Source: Streptomyces showdoensis
Lineage (GTDB): Bacteria > Actinomycetota > Actinomycetes > Streptomycetales > Streptomycetaceae
Assembly: GCF_039535475.1 (NCBI RefSeq)
Contig: NZ_BAAAXG010000026.1
Coordinates: forward strand, 3,157,501 to 3,221,500
Reading direction: 5' to 3'
DNA: 64,000 nucleotides
Positions 9,101 to 18,059 of the stretch are shown in pieces (position 1 is the stretch's first letter; every line of letters starts with the position of its first letter). The notes under the pieces are model-generated. The model saw only the letters and a list, made by a program, of their open reading frames with translations, searched no databases and was not told the DNA's origin. The position numbers and the translations under genes are program-made.

Positions 9101-9943
9101 ATGAACACCACGGACACCACGCACGGTACGGACACCCCGCACGGCACGCCCGCCGCCCGCCGCGGGATCGCCTTCCTCGGCCTCGGCTCCATGGGCCTGC
9201 CCATGGCCCGCCGCCTCCTCGACGCCGGTCACCCGCTGACCGTCTGGAACCGCACCGCCGCCAAGGCCGACGGGCTCGTCGCCGCCGGGGCCGTGCGCGC
9301 CACCGGGCCCGCCGAGGCGGTGGCGGACGCCGACGTCGTCGTCACCATGCTGGCCGACCCGGCCGCCGCGCTCGCCGTCGCCGACGCGATGATCCCGGCC
9401 CTGCGCCCCGGCACGCACTGGATCGACACCTCGACCGTCGGCCCCGACACCGTGCGCGCCCTCGCCGCGCGGCTGCCCGAGGGCGTCACCCTGATCGACG
9501 CGCCGGTCATGGGCAGCGTCGACCGGGCCGCGACGGGCGAGCTGCTCGTCCTCGCGGGCGGCGACACCGGGCCCGTCGCGGAGGTCCTGGAGCTGCTCGG
9601 CTCCGTCACGGCCTGCGGCGGCCCGGGTACCGGGGCCGCCCTCAAGCTGGTGCTCATCAACGCGGCCATCGGCGGGGTCGCCCTGGTCGCCGAGTCGCTG
9701 ACCCTCGCCGACGCGCTGGGCCTGCCCCGCGAACTCGCCCTGCGCACCCTCGCCGCGGGCCCCCTCGCGGGCGCCGTCGGCCGGGCCACGGCGACCGGCT
9801 CGCACTTCCCGGTCGCCCTCGCCGCGAAGGACGTGGACCTGGCGACCCGGGCGGCCGAGCTGCCCGTCCTCGCGGCCGTGCACGCCGCCCTGACCCGCGA
9901 CCCGGCCCTCGCGGGCGAGGACCTGGCCGCGCTCGCCCGCTGA
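9101..9943 (+). CDS. NAD(P)-dependent 6-phosphogluconate/3-hydroxyisobutyrate dehydrogenase-like oxidoreductase
   Basis: This is a 280-residue member of the beta-hydroxyacid dehydrogenase superfamily. After an 18-residue Thr/His-rich leader, the dinucleotide-binding fold shows [17 protein letters not shown]. Other family landmarks are NRTAAK, a substrate-binding loop ([22 protein letters not shown]) and the conserved Lys in [11 protein letters not shown], which serves as catalytic base in relatives. The C-terminal helical domain is complete, so the length is normal. It probably oxidises or reduces a small hydroxy acid, or an imine; the substrate is not inferable. The divergent lysR gene suggests inducible expression. 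Confidence 0.86.
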   Translation: MNTTDTTHGTDTPHGTPAARRGIAFLGLGSMGLPMARRLLDAGHPLTVWNRTAAKADGLVAAGAVRATGPAEAVADADVVVTMLADPAAALAVADAMIPALRPGTHWIDTSTVGPDTVRALAARLPEGVTLIDAPVMGSVDRAATGELLVLAGGDTGPVAEVLELLGSVTACGGPGTGAALKLVLINAAIGGVALVAESLTLADALGLPRELALRTLAAGPLAGAVGRATATGSHFPVALAAKDVDLATRAAELPVLAAVHAALTRDPALAGEDLAALAR

Positions 9944-11194
9944 TCAGGAGCCGGCGGCCACCGCCACGACGGCCCGCACCTGGGCGATGATGTCCAGCCG
10001 GTTGCGCACGAACTCCGGATCGGTGACCGTGCCCGTCGCCGGGTCCGCGTTGTCGGCGCCGAACTGGAGCACCGGGGTGTGCACATGGCCGCCGGGCAGC
10101 CGGGTCAGGCCGAGCCGGTCGCGCAGCAGGGTGGCCCGGTAGGCGATCTCGTTGGAGAGGTAGTTCCCGCCGCCGCCCGCCCGGGCCAGCGAGCCCGGCG
10201 TCGGCCCGGCGGGGCGGACCACGGGGGTGTCCGTCCCGGCGGGGAGCTCGGTCACCGAGGTGTTGTCGTACACGGGGAAGCGTCCGGTGGCGGCCGCCGT
10301 GATCGCCGCGTACGGGAGGGTCGTCGACGTCCACTGGGGCTGCGCCGCGGGACCGTCCGCCGGGTCGGGCGGCACGGGCACCGTCCCGGTCCTGGACAGG
10401 TTCTCGTTGTCCGGGAAGCCGCCGCGCCAGGCGCCGTTGGTGCGCTCGATGTCGAAGCGGCCGGGGCGGCCCTGGCTCACCGTGGTGAACAGGTCGACCT
10501 CCGGCAGGTGCGGGCGCAGCGTCCGCTCGACCGTGCCGTCCGCGAAGTCCTCCCAGCGGACCGGGAAGACGGCCGTCTCGACCCGGGCGAGGGAGCCGTC
10601 GGCGGTGCGCAGCCAGGTGCCGTCCAGGGCGAGCGCGGTGGCCCCGGAGGGGTTGCTGATCCGCACGTCCCGGTCGAGGGTGAAGGGGTCGAAGCCGGTC
10701 AGCAGGATCCGCTTGACGCCCCTGCCCGCCGGGTAGCGGATCGAGTCCTGGCCGCGGGAGGAGCGCTCCAGCCGGTCCAGGAGCCGGGCCCGGCCCTCCT
10801 CGGTGACCCCGAACCGGGGCTGCCAGCCGCGCAGTTCGCGGGTGAGCGCGAGCCGCGCCCAGTACAGCGGCCGGTCGTCGTCCCGGGAGAGGTCTCCGCG
10901 CAGCGGTCCGCGCCCCTGCGCCCGGTCGACCGCCTGCCGCCACAGCCCCGATCCGTACCGCACGACGGTCCGCTCGGCCTGCCGGATCGTGCGGGCGTGC
11001 GCGAGCGCGTCGGCGAACTCCGGCGCCAGGCCGTCGAATCCGCCGCGCCGCAGGATCTCCTGGGGTGCGGCCCGGTCGAGTCTGGCCTCCTCCACGGTGA
11101 CGGCCGGCGCCTGCGCCGCGTGGGCGGGCGGGGCCCCCACGGCGAGCGAGGCGGCGGTGAGGGCGAGGGCGAGCATGCTGCGTATCGGGGGCAC
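9944..11194 (-). CDS. Secreted pyroglutamyl-peptidase (C15)-like protein with Ser in place of the catalytic Cys
   Basis: This is a 416-residue protein with a signal peptide (residues 1-26, cleavage after AHA). From about residue 165 it resembles peptidase C15: ILLTGFDPF, then NPSG, then a candidate Glu in GRFDIERTNG. The motif that normally holds the nucleophile (G-x-Y/F-V/L-C-N) reads GNYLSNEIAYR, so Ser347 replaces Cys; a His in GHVHTPVLQ matches the catalytic His region. A helical N-terminal domain of about 135 residues precedes it. It may be an inactive binding protein or a serine variant. The GTG start is supported by AAGGA five bases upstream; the stop codon abuts the preceding gene's stop. 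Confidence 0.72.
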   Translation of the reverse strand: MPPIRSMLALALTAASLAVGAPPAHAAQAPAVTVEEARLDRAAPQEILRRGGFDGLAPEFADALAHARTIRQAERTVVRYGSGLWRQAVDRAQGRGPLRGDLSRDDDRPLYWARLALTRELRGWQPRFGVTEEGRARLLDRLERSSRGQDSIRYPAGRGVKRILLTGFDPFTLDRDVRISNPSGATALALDGTWLRTADGSLARVETAVFPVRWEDFADGTVERTLRPHLPEVDLFTTVSQGRPGRFDIERTNGAWRGGFPDNENLSRTGTVPVPPDPADGPAAQPQWTSTTLPYAAITAAATGRFPVYDNTSVTELPAGTDTPVVRPAGPTPGSLARAGGGGNYLSNEIAYRATLLRDRLGLTRLPGGHVHTPVLQFGADNADPATGTVTDPEFVRNRLDIIAQVRAVVAVAAGS

Positions 11195-11318
11195 GAAGGT
11201 CCTTCCGTACGGCGGTGACGGGCCGGCGGAAGTATCCCGTCCCGTCCGTCGCTCCCGCTACGGAGTCCTCGGCCAACCATCGGTCCGGTAAAGCCCGTTG
11301 GGCCGCCCCGTGGGGACC

Positions 11319-11897
11319 TCAGGCCGATCGCTTCGAGTCCTCCCTGAGCAGCGCCAGGAAGTCCCGGAAGGACGCCCCCATGTCCACCGCGTCCGGGTCC
11401 AGCAGCCACTGGTACTGCAGCCCGTCCATGACCGCCGTGAGCAGCGGCGCCACCCGCTCCGGGGTGAGGCCGCCGGGGAGCTCGTCGCCGAACTCGGCGC
11501 GCAGGACCTCGGCCATGTTCTCCCGCACCTGGGTGTAGCGCTCGGTGAAGAAGGCCCGCGCCGGGTGGTCCTCGGTGACGCTCTCGCCGAGCAGGGCGGA
11601 GAAGGTCTGCACGATGCCGGGGCGCATCGCGTTGTACTCCACCAGCGACTCCATGAGGTCCAGCCGCCAGCGCTCGCGGTCCCGGCCGCCGCTGGTGTCC
11701 CAGCGGTCGCGCTCCTCCAGGACGGCGACGAGCAGCGCCTCCTTGGTCGGGAAGTAGTGCAGCAGCCCCTGCTGGGTGAGCCCGACCCGCTCGGCGACCG
11801 CGCCGAGGGAGGCGCCCCGGTAGCCGCGCTCGGCGATCACCTCGAGGGCGGCGCGGACGATCTCCGCCCGCCGCTCCTCGCTCCTGGCCCGCGCCAT
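11319..11897 (-). CDS. TetR-family transcriptional regulator (next to GH3 gene)
   Basis: This is a 192-residue TetR regulator. Its N-terminal helix-turn-helix (RAEIVRAALEVIAERGYRGASLGAVAERVGLTQQGLLHYFPTKE) has the typical recognition helix ending in LHYFPTK, and the rest is a variable ligand domain. The ATG at 11897 has GGGGGA upstream; an ATG at 11945 would add 16 residues but has no ribosome-binding site. It is divergent from the family 3 glycosidase gene, with an inverted repeat between, and probably represses that gene until a sugar or aglycone ligand binds. Confidence 0.85.
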   Translation of the reverse strand: MARARSEERRAEIVRAALEVIAERGYRGASLGAVAERVGLTQQGLLHYFPTKEALLVAVLEERDRWDTSGGRDRERWRLDLMESLVEYNAMRPGIVQTFSALLGESVTEDHPARAFFTERYTQVRENMAEVLRAEFGDELPGGLTPERVAPLLTAVMDGLQYQWLLDPDAVDMGASFRDFLALLREDSKRSA

Positions 11898-11972
11898 CCC
11901 CGCGTCCCCCTTCCGAAGGTCCTCGTCAGGAGGACCGTACGGCATGCCGTTGATAACTAAATCGTAACGTAA

Positions 11973-11992
11973 CCTACCGATCTACAGGTAGG
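11973..11992. promoter_or_regulatory. Candidate TetR operator upstream of the GH3 gene
   Basis: Inverted repeat CCTACC-N8-GGTAGG, in an unusually AT-rich stretch (11948-11972) between the divergent genes. Confidence 0.5.
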
Positions 11993-12037
11993 CGAGTCAT
12001 CATGGCCGCACCAGCACTTCAACGAGGAGGTACGGCC

Positions 12038-14509
12038 GTGCCGGAGACGAACGCGACGGACCCGACGGACGCCACGAGCCCCACGAGCGCGGACGCCGTG
12101 CGCGAGGCGGCCGTCGAGGCGGCCCTGGCCAAGCTCGACCTGGACACCAAGGCCCGGCTGCTCGCCGGCCAGGACATGTGGTCGCTGCCGGCCCTGCCCG
12201 AGATCGGTCTGGCCTCCCTGGTCATGTCCGACGGCCCGATCGGCGTCCGCGGCGTCCGCTGGACCGCCGACGACCCGTCCGTCGCCCTGCCCTCGCCGAC
12301 CGCCCTCGCCGCCACCTGGGACCCGGAGCTCGCCCGCCGGGCCGGCCGGCTTCTCGCCCAGGAGGCCCGCCGCAAGGGCGTCCACGTCCTCCTCGCCCCC
12401 ACCGTCAACCTGCACCGCACGCCGCTGGGCGGCCGGCACTTCGAGGCCTACAGCGAGGACCCGTACCTCACCGGCGCCATCGGCACCGGCTACGTCCGGG
12501 GCGTCCAGGACGGCGGCGTCGGCACCACCGTCAAGCACTACGTCGGCAACGACGCGGAGACCGACCGCTTCACCGTCGACAGCAGGATCGCCCCGCGCCC
12601 GCTCCGCGAGCTCTACCTCGCGCCCTTCGAGGCCATCGTCAGGAACGCCCACCCCTGGGGCATCATGACCGCCTACAACCGGGTCAACGGCACGACCATG
12701 ACCGAGCACCGGTACCTCGTCAACGAGGTCCTGCGCGGCGAATGGGGCTTCGACGGCTACAACGTCTCCGACTGGATGGCCGCCCGCGACACCAAGGGCG
12801 ACATCGAGGGCGGCATGGACGTCGCCATGCCCGGCCCGCACACCGTGTACGGCGCGGCGCTCGCCGCCGCCGTCCGCACCGGCGACGTCGAGGAGTCCGC
12901 CGTCGACGCCGCCGTCCGCAACGTGCTGCGGCTCGCCGCCCGCGTCGGCGCCCTCGAAGGCGCCCCGCCGGTCGTCGCCGAGCCGCCCGCCGCGATCGAC
13001 GGCGACGCCCTCGCCCGCGAGGTCGCCCGCCGCGGCTTCGTCCTCGTCCGCAACGAGGACGGCGCCCTGCCGCTCCGGCCCGGCAGCGTCGCCCTCTCCG
13101 GCGCCGCCGCCCGCGACGCCCGCGTCCTCGGCGGCGGCTCCGCCCAGGTCTTCCCCGCCCACACCGTCTCCCCGCTCGACGGCCTCGCCGCCGCGCTGCC
13201 CGAGGGCGCGCTCACCTTCCACGTCGGCGCCGACCCCAGCGAGGAGCTCGCCCCCGCCGACCAGGGCTTCACCCTCCGCGCGGTCTGCCGCGACGCCGAC
13301 GGCACCGTCCTCGGCGAGGGCACCCTCCCCAACGGCCAGGTCCAGTGGATCGGCGACGACCTCCCGGCCGGCGTCACCCACGAGGCCCTCGCCTCCATCG
13401 AGGTCATCGGCAGCTTCACGCCCCGCGAGACCGGCGAGCACTCCTTCGGCACCCGCGGCCTCGGCGCCTTCGCGCTCGCCGTCGCCGGCGAGACGCTGTT
13501 CGAAGGCGTCCAGGCGATGGGCCCCGAGACCGACCCCTTCGAGGCGTTCTTCGGCTCGCCCGTCGAGCGCGGCCGGGTCGCCCTCACCGCCGGCGAGACC
13601 GTCGAGGTCTCCCTGCTGCACACCCTGGACAAGGAGTTCGCGGCCCCGCTCCCGGCCGTCATGTTCTCCTTCGTCCACCTCGGTCCGCGCCGTGACCCCG
13701 ACGAACTGATCGCCGAAGCCGTCGAGGCCGCCCGCGCCGCCGACACCGCCGTCGTGGTCGTCGCCACCACCGAGCGCGTCGAGTCCGAGGGCTTCGACCG
13801 CAAGGACCTCGCCCTGCCCGGACGCCAGGACGACCTCGTCCGGGCCGTCGCCGCCGCCAACCCGAACACCGTGGTCGTCGTCAACGCCGGCTCCCCGGTC
13901 GAGATGCCCTGGCGCGAGGAGGTCGCCGCCGTCCTGCTCAGCTGGTTCCCCGGCCAGGAGGGCGGCGCCGCGCTCGCCGACGTCCTCACCGGCGCCGAGG
14001 AGCCCGGCGGCCGGCTCCCCACCACCTGGCCCGTCGCCCTCGCCGACGTGCCCGTCACCGAGGTCACCCCGACCGACGGCGAACTCCACTACGACGAGGG
14101 CGTGTTCATCGGGTACCGCGCCTGGGACAAGGCCGGCGCCGACCCCGCGTACGCCTTCGGCCACGGCCTCGGCTACACCACCTGGACCTACGACTCCCTC
14201 GTCGTCACCCCGGACAGCGCCACCGTGCGCGTCACCAACACCGGTGCGCGCCCCGGCCGCGAGACCGTCCAGATCTACCTCGCGCCCGTCACCGATTCCG
14301 TCGAGCGCCCGGCCCGCTGGCTGGCCGCCTTCGCGAGCGTCGAGGCCGGCGCGGGCGAGACCGTCGAGGCGACCGTCGAACTGCCCCGCCGCGCCTTCGA
14401 GATCTGGGACGAGGAGAAGAACGCCTGGACCCTCGTCACCGGCGGCTACCAGGTGCTCGCCGCGCACTCGCTGGCCGACGCGCGCCTGACCGCGACCCTG
14501 GAGCTCTGA
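12038..14509 (+). CDS. Glycoside hydrolase family 3 beta-glucosidase
   Basis: This is an 823-residue GH3 enzyme without a signal peptide, so cytoplasmic. The GTG at 12038 is chosen because GAGGAGG lies 7 nt upstream; an ATG at 12002 has no such site. The N-terminal TIM barrel contains VMSDGPIGVRG, KHYVGND and the nucleophile Asp245 in NVSDWMA. The second alpha/beta domain follows, with a PA14-type insertion (about residues 400-540: DLPAGVTHEAL...GEHSFGTRG). A C-terminal fibronectin type III-like domain ends the protein (RVTNTGARPGRETVQIYLAP). It hydrolyses terminal beta-glycosides from imported oligosaccharides or plant glucosides. The divergent TetR gene and operator-like repeat suggest substrate-induced control. 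Confidence 0.93.
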   Translation: MPETNATDPTDATSPTSADAVREAAVEAALAKLDLDTKARLLAGQDMWSLPALPEIGLASLVMSDGPIGVRGVRWTADDPSVALPSPTALAATWDPELARRAGRLLAQEARRKGVHVLLAPTVNLHRTPLGGRHFEAYSEDPYLTGAIGTGYVRGVQDGGVGTTVKHYVGNDAETDRFTVDSRIAPRPLRELYLAPFEAIVRNAHPWGIMTAYNRVNGTTMTEHRYLVNEVLRGEWGFDGYNVSDWMAARDTKGDIEGGMDVAMPGPHTVYGAALAAAVRTGDVEESAVDAAVRNVLRLAARVGALEGAPPVVAEPPAAIDGDALAREVARRGFVLVRNEDGALPLRPGSVALSGAAARDARVLGGGSAQVFPAHTVSPLDGLAAALPEGALTFHVGADPSEELAPADQGFTLRAVCRDADGTVLGEGTLPNGQVQWIGDDLPAGVTHEALASIEVIGSFTPRETGEHSFGTRGLGAFALAVAGETLFEGVQAMGPETDPFEAFFGSPVERGRVALTAGETVEVSLLHTLDKEFAAPLPAVMFSFVHLGPRRDPDELIAEAVEAARAADTAVVVVATTERVESEGFDRKDLALPGRQDDLVRAVAAANPNTVVVVNAGSPVEMPWREEVAAVLLSWFPGQEGGAALADVLTGAEEPGGRLPTTWPVALADVPVTEVTPTDGELHYDEGVFIGYRAWDKAGADPAYAFGHGLGYTTWTYDSLVVTPDSATVRVTNTGARPGRETVQIYLAPVTDSVERPARWLAAFASVEAGAGETVEATVELPRRAFEIWDEEKNAWTLVTGGYQVLAAHSLADARLTATLEL

Positions 14510-14529
14510 GCTCCGCGGTCCCACGGACC

Positions 14530-14565
14530 GGCCCCGGGGCGGAACCCGACTCCCGCCCCGGGGCC
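14530..14565. terminator. Hairpin terminator after the GH3 gene
   Basis: A perfect 13-bp stem, GGCCCCGGGGCGG at 14530-14542 with its complement at 14553-14565, and a 10-nt loop. It lies between converging genes. Confidence 0.75.
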
Positions 14566-14583
14566 CGCGCGTCCCTCCGGGAA

Positions 14584-15477
14584 CTACGCCGCGCTGATCC
14601 GCCGGTACGCGATCTCCGCCAGCCGCGCCTGGCCGTCCCGGCTCGGGTGGAACCAGTCCCACGGGCTCAGCTGCCCGTCCTCGAAGCGGAAGCCGAAGAC
14701 CGCCCCGCCGTCGTAGCGGCAGCGCACGTCCTTCGCGCACACCTCCTGGAGCACCCGGTTGTAGGCCACCACCCGGTCCCGCACCCGGTTCCTGCGCTCC
14801 TCGGCCGCCGGGCCCAGGTCCTCCGGGTCCGCCAGCATCGACCCGCACACCCCCAGGCCCCACACCTGACGGCCCATCGGGCTGACCCGCCCGGTCGCCC
14901 ACAGCCGCTTCAGGTCCGGCAGGCTCGACACGTACACCTGCGCCTTCGGCGCCCCGGCCCGCAGTCGGGCGAGCGCCGTCGTGAACGAGGCGCGGAACTC
15001 CCCGACCGGGGTCATCAGCTCGGGCCGCGCCCGGCAGGCGTCGTTCGCGCCCATCATGACCGTGACCAGCTCGGGGCGTTCGGCCGCCGCCGCGGCCATC
15101 TGCTCCGGCAGCTCCGCCATCCGCGCCCCGGTCCGCGCCAGGTTCCAGCTCCGCCCCGCCACGCCCTTCGGCCCGAGCAGCCGCAGGGCCAGGCTGTTGA
15201 CGCCCGCGTCCGTGCCGGTCGCCCAGGACACCTCGGGGCAGTCCGCCAGGACCGCGCAGGCGTCGAAGGCGCGGGTGATCGAGTCGCCGACGGCGGCCAC
15301 GGAGCCGGGGGAGGGGTCCCACAGGGGCGTCGGCTTCGGGCTGGGCTTCGGCTTCGGCGCCGTGGCCGCCGGGCCCGCCGCGTCGCCCGGGCCGTCCGCC
15401 GAGCAGCCCGGCAGCACCGCGCCGCACAGCAGCGCGACCGCGGCGGCGGTGGTACGGAATCGACGTCGCCCGCGCAT
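14584..15477 (-). CDS. SGNH/GDSL-type hydrolase lipoprotein
   Basis: This is a 297-residue lipoprotein. The ATG at 15477 has GAGGAGGGG upstream and starts an Arg-rich n-region with a hydrophobic core and lipobox LPGC (Cys about residue 25), so the mature protein is lipid-anchored outside the membrane. A Lys/Pro linker (KPKPSPKPTP) precedes the catalytic domain. SGNH blocks are present: GDSIT (nucleophile Ser), a Gly in block II, GAND (oxyanion Asn) and WFHPSRDG (Asp/His pair). Four Cys may form disulfides. It probably acts as an extracytoplasmic esterase or lipase; the substrate is unknown. Confidence 0.88.
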   Translation of the reverse strand: MRGRRRFRTTAAAVALLCGAVLPGCSADGPGDAAGPAATAPKPKPSPKPTPLWDPSPGSVAAVGDSITRAFDACAVLADCPEVSWATGTDAGVNSLALRLLGPKGVAGRSWNLARTGARMAELPEQMAAAAAERPELVTVMMGANDACRARPELMTPVGEFRASFTTALARLRAGAPKAQVYVSSLPDLKRLWATGRVSPMGRQVWGLGVCGSMLADPEDLGPAAEERRNRVRDRVVAYNRVLQEVCAKDVRCRYDGGAVFGFRFEDGQLSPWDWFHPSRDGQARLAEIAYRRISAA

Positions 15478-15734
15478 CCCGGGGCCCCTCCTCGGCGTCC
15501 TGGCGGGTGAAAGCTTCGTGTCCACCCGCCCCTGAGCGACCGTACGTCACCCCGATGTGGGTGAGGCACGGTAGCTTTTCCCCCGTCGAACCAGAGGCGC
15601 CTCGGCCGATCGGGTCCGGTAAATTACATCACGTCACATGCTGTCCCCTTTTTGGGGGTTTGCGAAGATCTACTCCTGATGTGTTTACTGAGGCCGCTGG
15701 GCAAGGCGAACCTCGTCCCACACTGGAGGTCCCG

Positions 15735-16229
15735 GTGACGACACGTGGAGTCCTGTACGTACACTCCGCACCGCGCGCGCTCTGCCCGCACGTCGAATGG
15801 GCGGTCGCGGGTGTCCTCGGTGCGAGGGTCCAGCTCGACTGGATCCGCCAGCCGGCGTCCCCCGGCACCTGGAGAGCCGAGCTCTCCTGGAAGGGGCGGA
15901 CCGGCACCGCCTCCGAACTCGCCTCCGCCCTGCGCGGCTGGCAGATGCTCCGCTTCGAGGTCACCGCGGAGCCCTGCCCCACCGCCGAGGGCGAGCGCTA
16001 CAGCGCCACCCCCGCGCTGGGCATCTTCCACGCGGTCACCGGCATCCACGGCGACATCCTGGTCCCCGAGGACCGCCTGCGCGCCGCCCTGGCCCGCGCG
16101 GCCCAGGGCGAGACGGTGCTCGAGGCGGAGATCGCCAAGCTGCTCGGCAAGCCCTGGGACGACGAGCTGGAACCCTTCCGCTACGCGGGCGAGGGCGCTC
16201 CCGTGCGCTGGCTGCACCAGGTGGTCTAG
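15735..16229 (+). CDS. DUF3145 domain-containing protein
   Basis: This is a 164-residue protein conserved in actinobacteria and known as DUF3145. GGAGGT lies 4 nt before the GTG at 15735, which sets the start well inside a longer open frame. The sequence TTRGVLYVHSAPRALCPHVEWAV at the N-terminus is the hallmark of the family. It has no signal peptide or membrane segment. Its function is unknown. The 257-bp upstream gap is AT-rich around 15620-15690 and probably holds its promoter; a hairpin follows the stop. Confidence 0.85.
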   Translation: MTTRGVLYVHSAPRALCPHVEWAVAGVLGARVQLDWIRQPASPGTWRAELSWKGRTGTASELASALRGWQMLRFEVTAEPCPTAEGERYSATPALGIFHAVTGIHGDILVPEDRLRAALARAAQGETVLEAEIAKLLGKPWDDELEPFRYAGEGAPVRWLHQVV

Positions 16230-16238
16230 ATTCCCCGC

Positions 16239-16262
16239 CGGGACCCGCAGGGGCGGGTCCCG
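16239..16262. terminator. Short hairpin after the DUF3145 gene
   Basis: 10-bp stem CGGGACCCGC (16239-16248) and GCGGGTCCCG (16253-16262) with a 4-nt loop, ending 18 bp before the next gene's ATG. Confidence 0.5.
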
Positions 16263-16280
16263 CGATGTGGGGGGTAAGCG

Positions 16281-17861
16281 ATGCGTGGACGTACGGCGGC
16301 CTCGACGGCCGCCGTTCTGCTGTCCGGGGCCGCCTTCGGCGCCGCGGCGGTGCTGCTCGGCGGCTTCGTCGTCCGGGGCCTCGGCGAGATGAGCTACGAG
16401 TGCGAGGGCTCCTGGCCCGAGGGCGTCACCGTCTGGTGGTGGCTGCTCGCCGGGGCGGGGCTGCTCGCGGTGGGAGGGCTCGGCTACGCCCTCGGCCGGC
16501 ACGCCCCGACGGCCGTGGAGGAGGAGCCCCGCGACGCGGTCCCCGAGGGCGCCAAGGCCTGGGGGCCCACCGGGGAGGAGTCCCGGGTGCGGGCCGCCGT
16601 CCTGAACAAGCACGACCGGCCGGCCGCCGCCGAGCCGGAACCGGCCGCGCTCGGCACGGCCGGGCGCGCCGCCCTCGCCGTCGGCGTCTGCCTCGGCCTG
16701 CTGGCCGGGGCGTGGGGCGTGTGGCCGGCCGGCGAGGAGGGGGCCGCCGAGGCGGGGCGGCCGCAGGCGAAGCCGCCCGCGCGGCCGGCCCTGGCCTGGC
16801 GGGTGCCGGTGGCCGGCGCGGACCGGCGGCCCGGGGCCTGGGGGCTCGGCGACGTCGTGGTCGACGGACGGATCGACGGGCTGTACGCGTACGGCGCCCG
16901 CGACGGAAAGGCGCGCTGGAACGTTTCCGCGCCGGCGCGGGAGGCCGTCTGCGCGATGAGCCCGCGCGTCGGGCGGAACATCGGGCTCATCGCGTACGGA
17001 CGCGACGGGAAGCCCTGCGCGACGCTCCTCGCCGTCCACACCACCACGGGCGAGGTCCTGTGGCGCGAGCCCGTCGGCGGTGCCGGTGTGGGCGGGGTCG
17101 CCGTCGCGGACACCACCACCGTCGCCGTCGAGGACCGCGCCGTCCGGGGCCGCTCGGCCGAGAGCGGCGAGCAGCGCTGGCAGCGGGCCCTCGGCCGGGA
17201 GTGCGAGGTCCGGGCCCTGGACGCGGACGGGGACCGCACGCTCCTCGTCGAACAGTGCGGCGAGGGTGCGCGGTTGCTCGCGCTGGACACGGCCACCGGC
17301 AAGGAGCGGTGGAACCGCGCGCTGCCCGTCGAGTCCGCCGTCCGGGCCCGGGTCGTGTCGGTGACCCCCGCGGTCATCGCCCTCGACGAACGCGACAAGC
17401 GCGGCTCCCACGCCCTGCTCGGATTCGACGCCACCGGCACGCCCAAGGCCACCGTGCCCCTCACGGGCGCGGACGGGACCGTGACCGCCTTCGACGACGA
17501 ACGCCCGCTGGTCTTCGGGGACCTGCTCGTCACCCGCGTGGAGCGCAGTTCGTCCGTGGCCACGTCGGTGGTCGCGTACTCCCTGAAGGACGGCCGGAAG
17601 GTCTGGCAGCACAGGACCGACGCGGGCATGTTCGAGTCCCTGGCCCGCCAGCCCGACGGCACCGTCGCCGTGCTCGTCCGCGGCCGGCTCCAGGTGCTCC
17701 TGCTGGACCCCGCCACGGGAAGGGTCCGCGGGGAACGCACCCCCAGGACCGAGGAGCAGCCCCTGTCGATCTACCCCGAGCTCATCCCGGTCCCCGGCGG
17801 CCACGTCGTCGTCAACCACATCACGATGAACGGCGAACCGGGCCTGTTCGCGATCCGCTGA
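16281..17861 (+). CDS. Membrane-anchored PQQ-like beta-propeller protein
   Basis: This is a 526-residue protein with hydrophobic segments at about residues 8-30, 51-70 and 128-146, then a domain of outer-strand beta-propeller repeats (for example GKARWNVSAPA, GEVLWREPVGG, SGEQRWQRALG, GKERWNRALPV, GRKVWQHRTDA). These W-containing repeats are typical of PQQ-like propellers of the BamB/WD40-like class, which bind proteins rather than PQQ in most streptomycetes. With three membrane spans the propeller would lie on one side of the membrane, probably outside. No catalytic residues were recognised. GGGGGGTAAGCG precedes the ATG. The role is unknown. Confidence 0.75.
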   Translation: MRGRTAASTAAVLLSGAAFGAAAVLLGGFVVRGLGEMSYECEGSWPEGVTVWWWLLAGAGLLAVGGLGYALGRHAPTAVEEEPRDAVPEGAKAWGPTGEESRVRAAVLNKHDRPAAAEPEPAALGTAGRAALAVGVCLGLLAGAWGVWPAGEEGAAEAGRPQAKPPARPALAWRVPVAGADRRPGAWGLGDVVVDGRIDGLYAYGARDGKARWNVSAPAREAVCAMSPRVGRNIGLIAYGRDGKPCATLLAVHTTTGEVLWREPVGGAGVGGVAVADTTTVAVEDRAVRGRSAESGEQRWQRALGRECEVRALDADGDRTLLVEQCGEGARLLALDTATGKERWNRALPVESAVRARVVSVTPAVIALDERDKRGSHALLGFDATGTPKATVPLTGADGTVTAFDDERPLVFGDLLVTRVERSSSVATSVVAYSLKDGRKVWQHRTDAGMFESLARQPDGTVAVLVRGRLQVLLLDPATGRVRGERTPRTEEQPLSIYPELIPVPGGHVVVNHITMNGEPGLFAIR

Positions 17862-17876
17862 CCCCCGGGAACGACG

Positions 17877-17905
17877 GAGGCCCACCCCCGTCGGGGGTGG
17901 GCCTC
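17877..17905. terminator. Bidirectional hairpin terminator between the propeller gene and the fab operon
   Basis: A perfect 13-bp stem, GAGGCCCACCCCC at 17877-17889 with its complement at 17893-17905, and a 3-nt loop. Confidence 0.8.
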
Positions 17906-17935
17906 ACGCATGACGGAACGTCACGGCACGGATCG

Positions 17936-17985
17936 GACCGTACGGAACGCCGGCACCACATCGTGGCCGCCGAAGCCGAACGAGT
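17936..17985 (-). repeat. Diverged partial duplicate of the fabF 3' end
   Basis: This 50-bp stretch matches 18063-18112, the last codons of fabF, at 47 of 50 positions, in direct orientation and 127 bp away. On the minus strand it would encode SFGFGGHDVVPAFRTV, against SFGFGGHNVVLAFRTV in fabF. It has no start or other ketosynthase sequence around it. It is either a remnant of a second ketosynthase gene or a local duplication. Confidence 0.85.
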
Positions 17986-18059
17986 CGGCCCCTCCTCCGT
18001 GCGCCCCTCGCACCGCTTCGCGGGCTTCGGAGCGCTGTGCCGTACTCCGTCCGGAGGCG

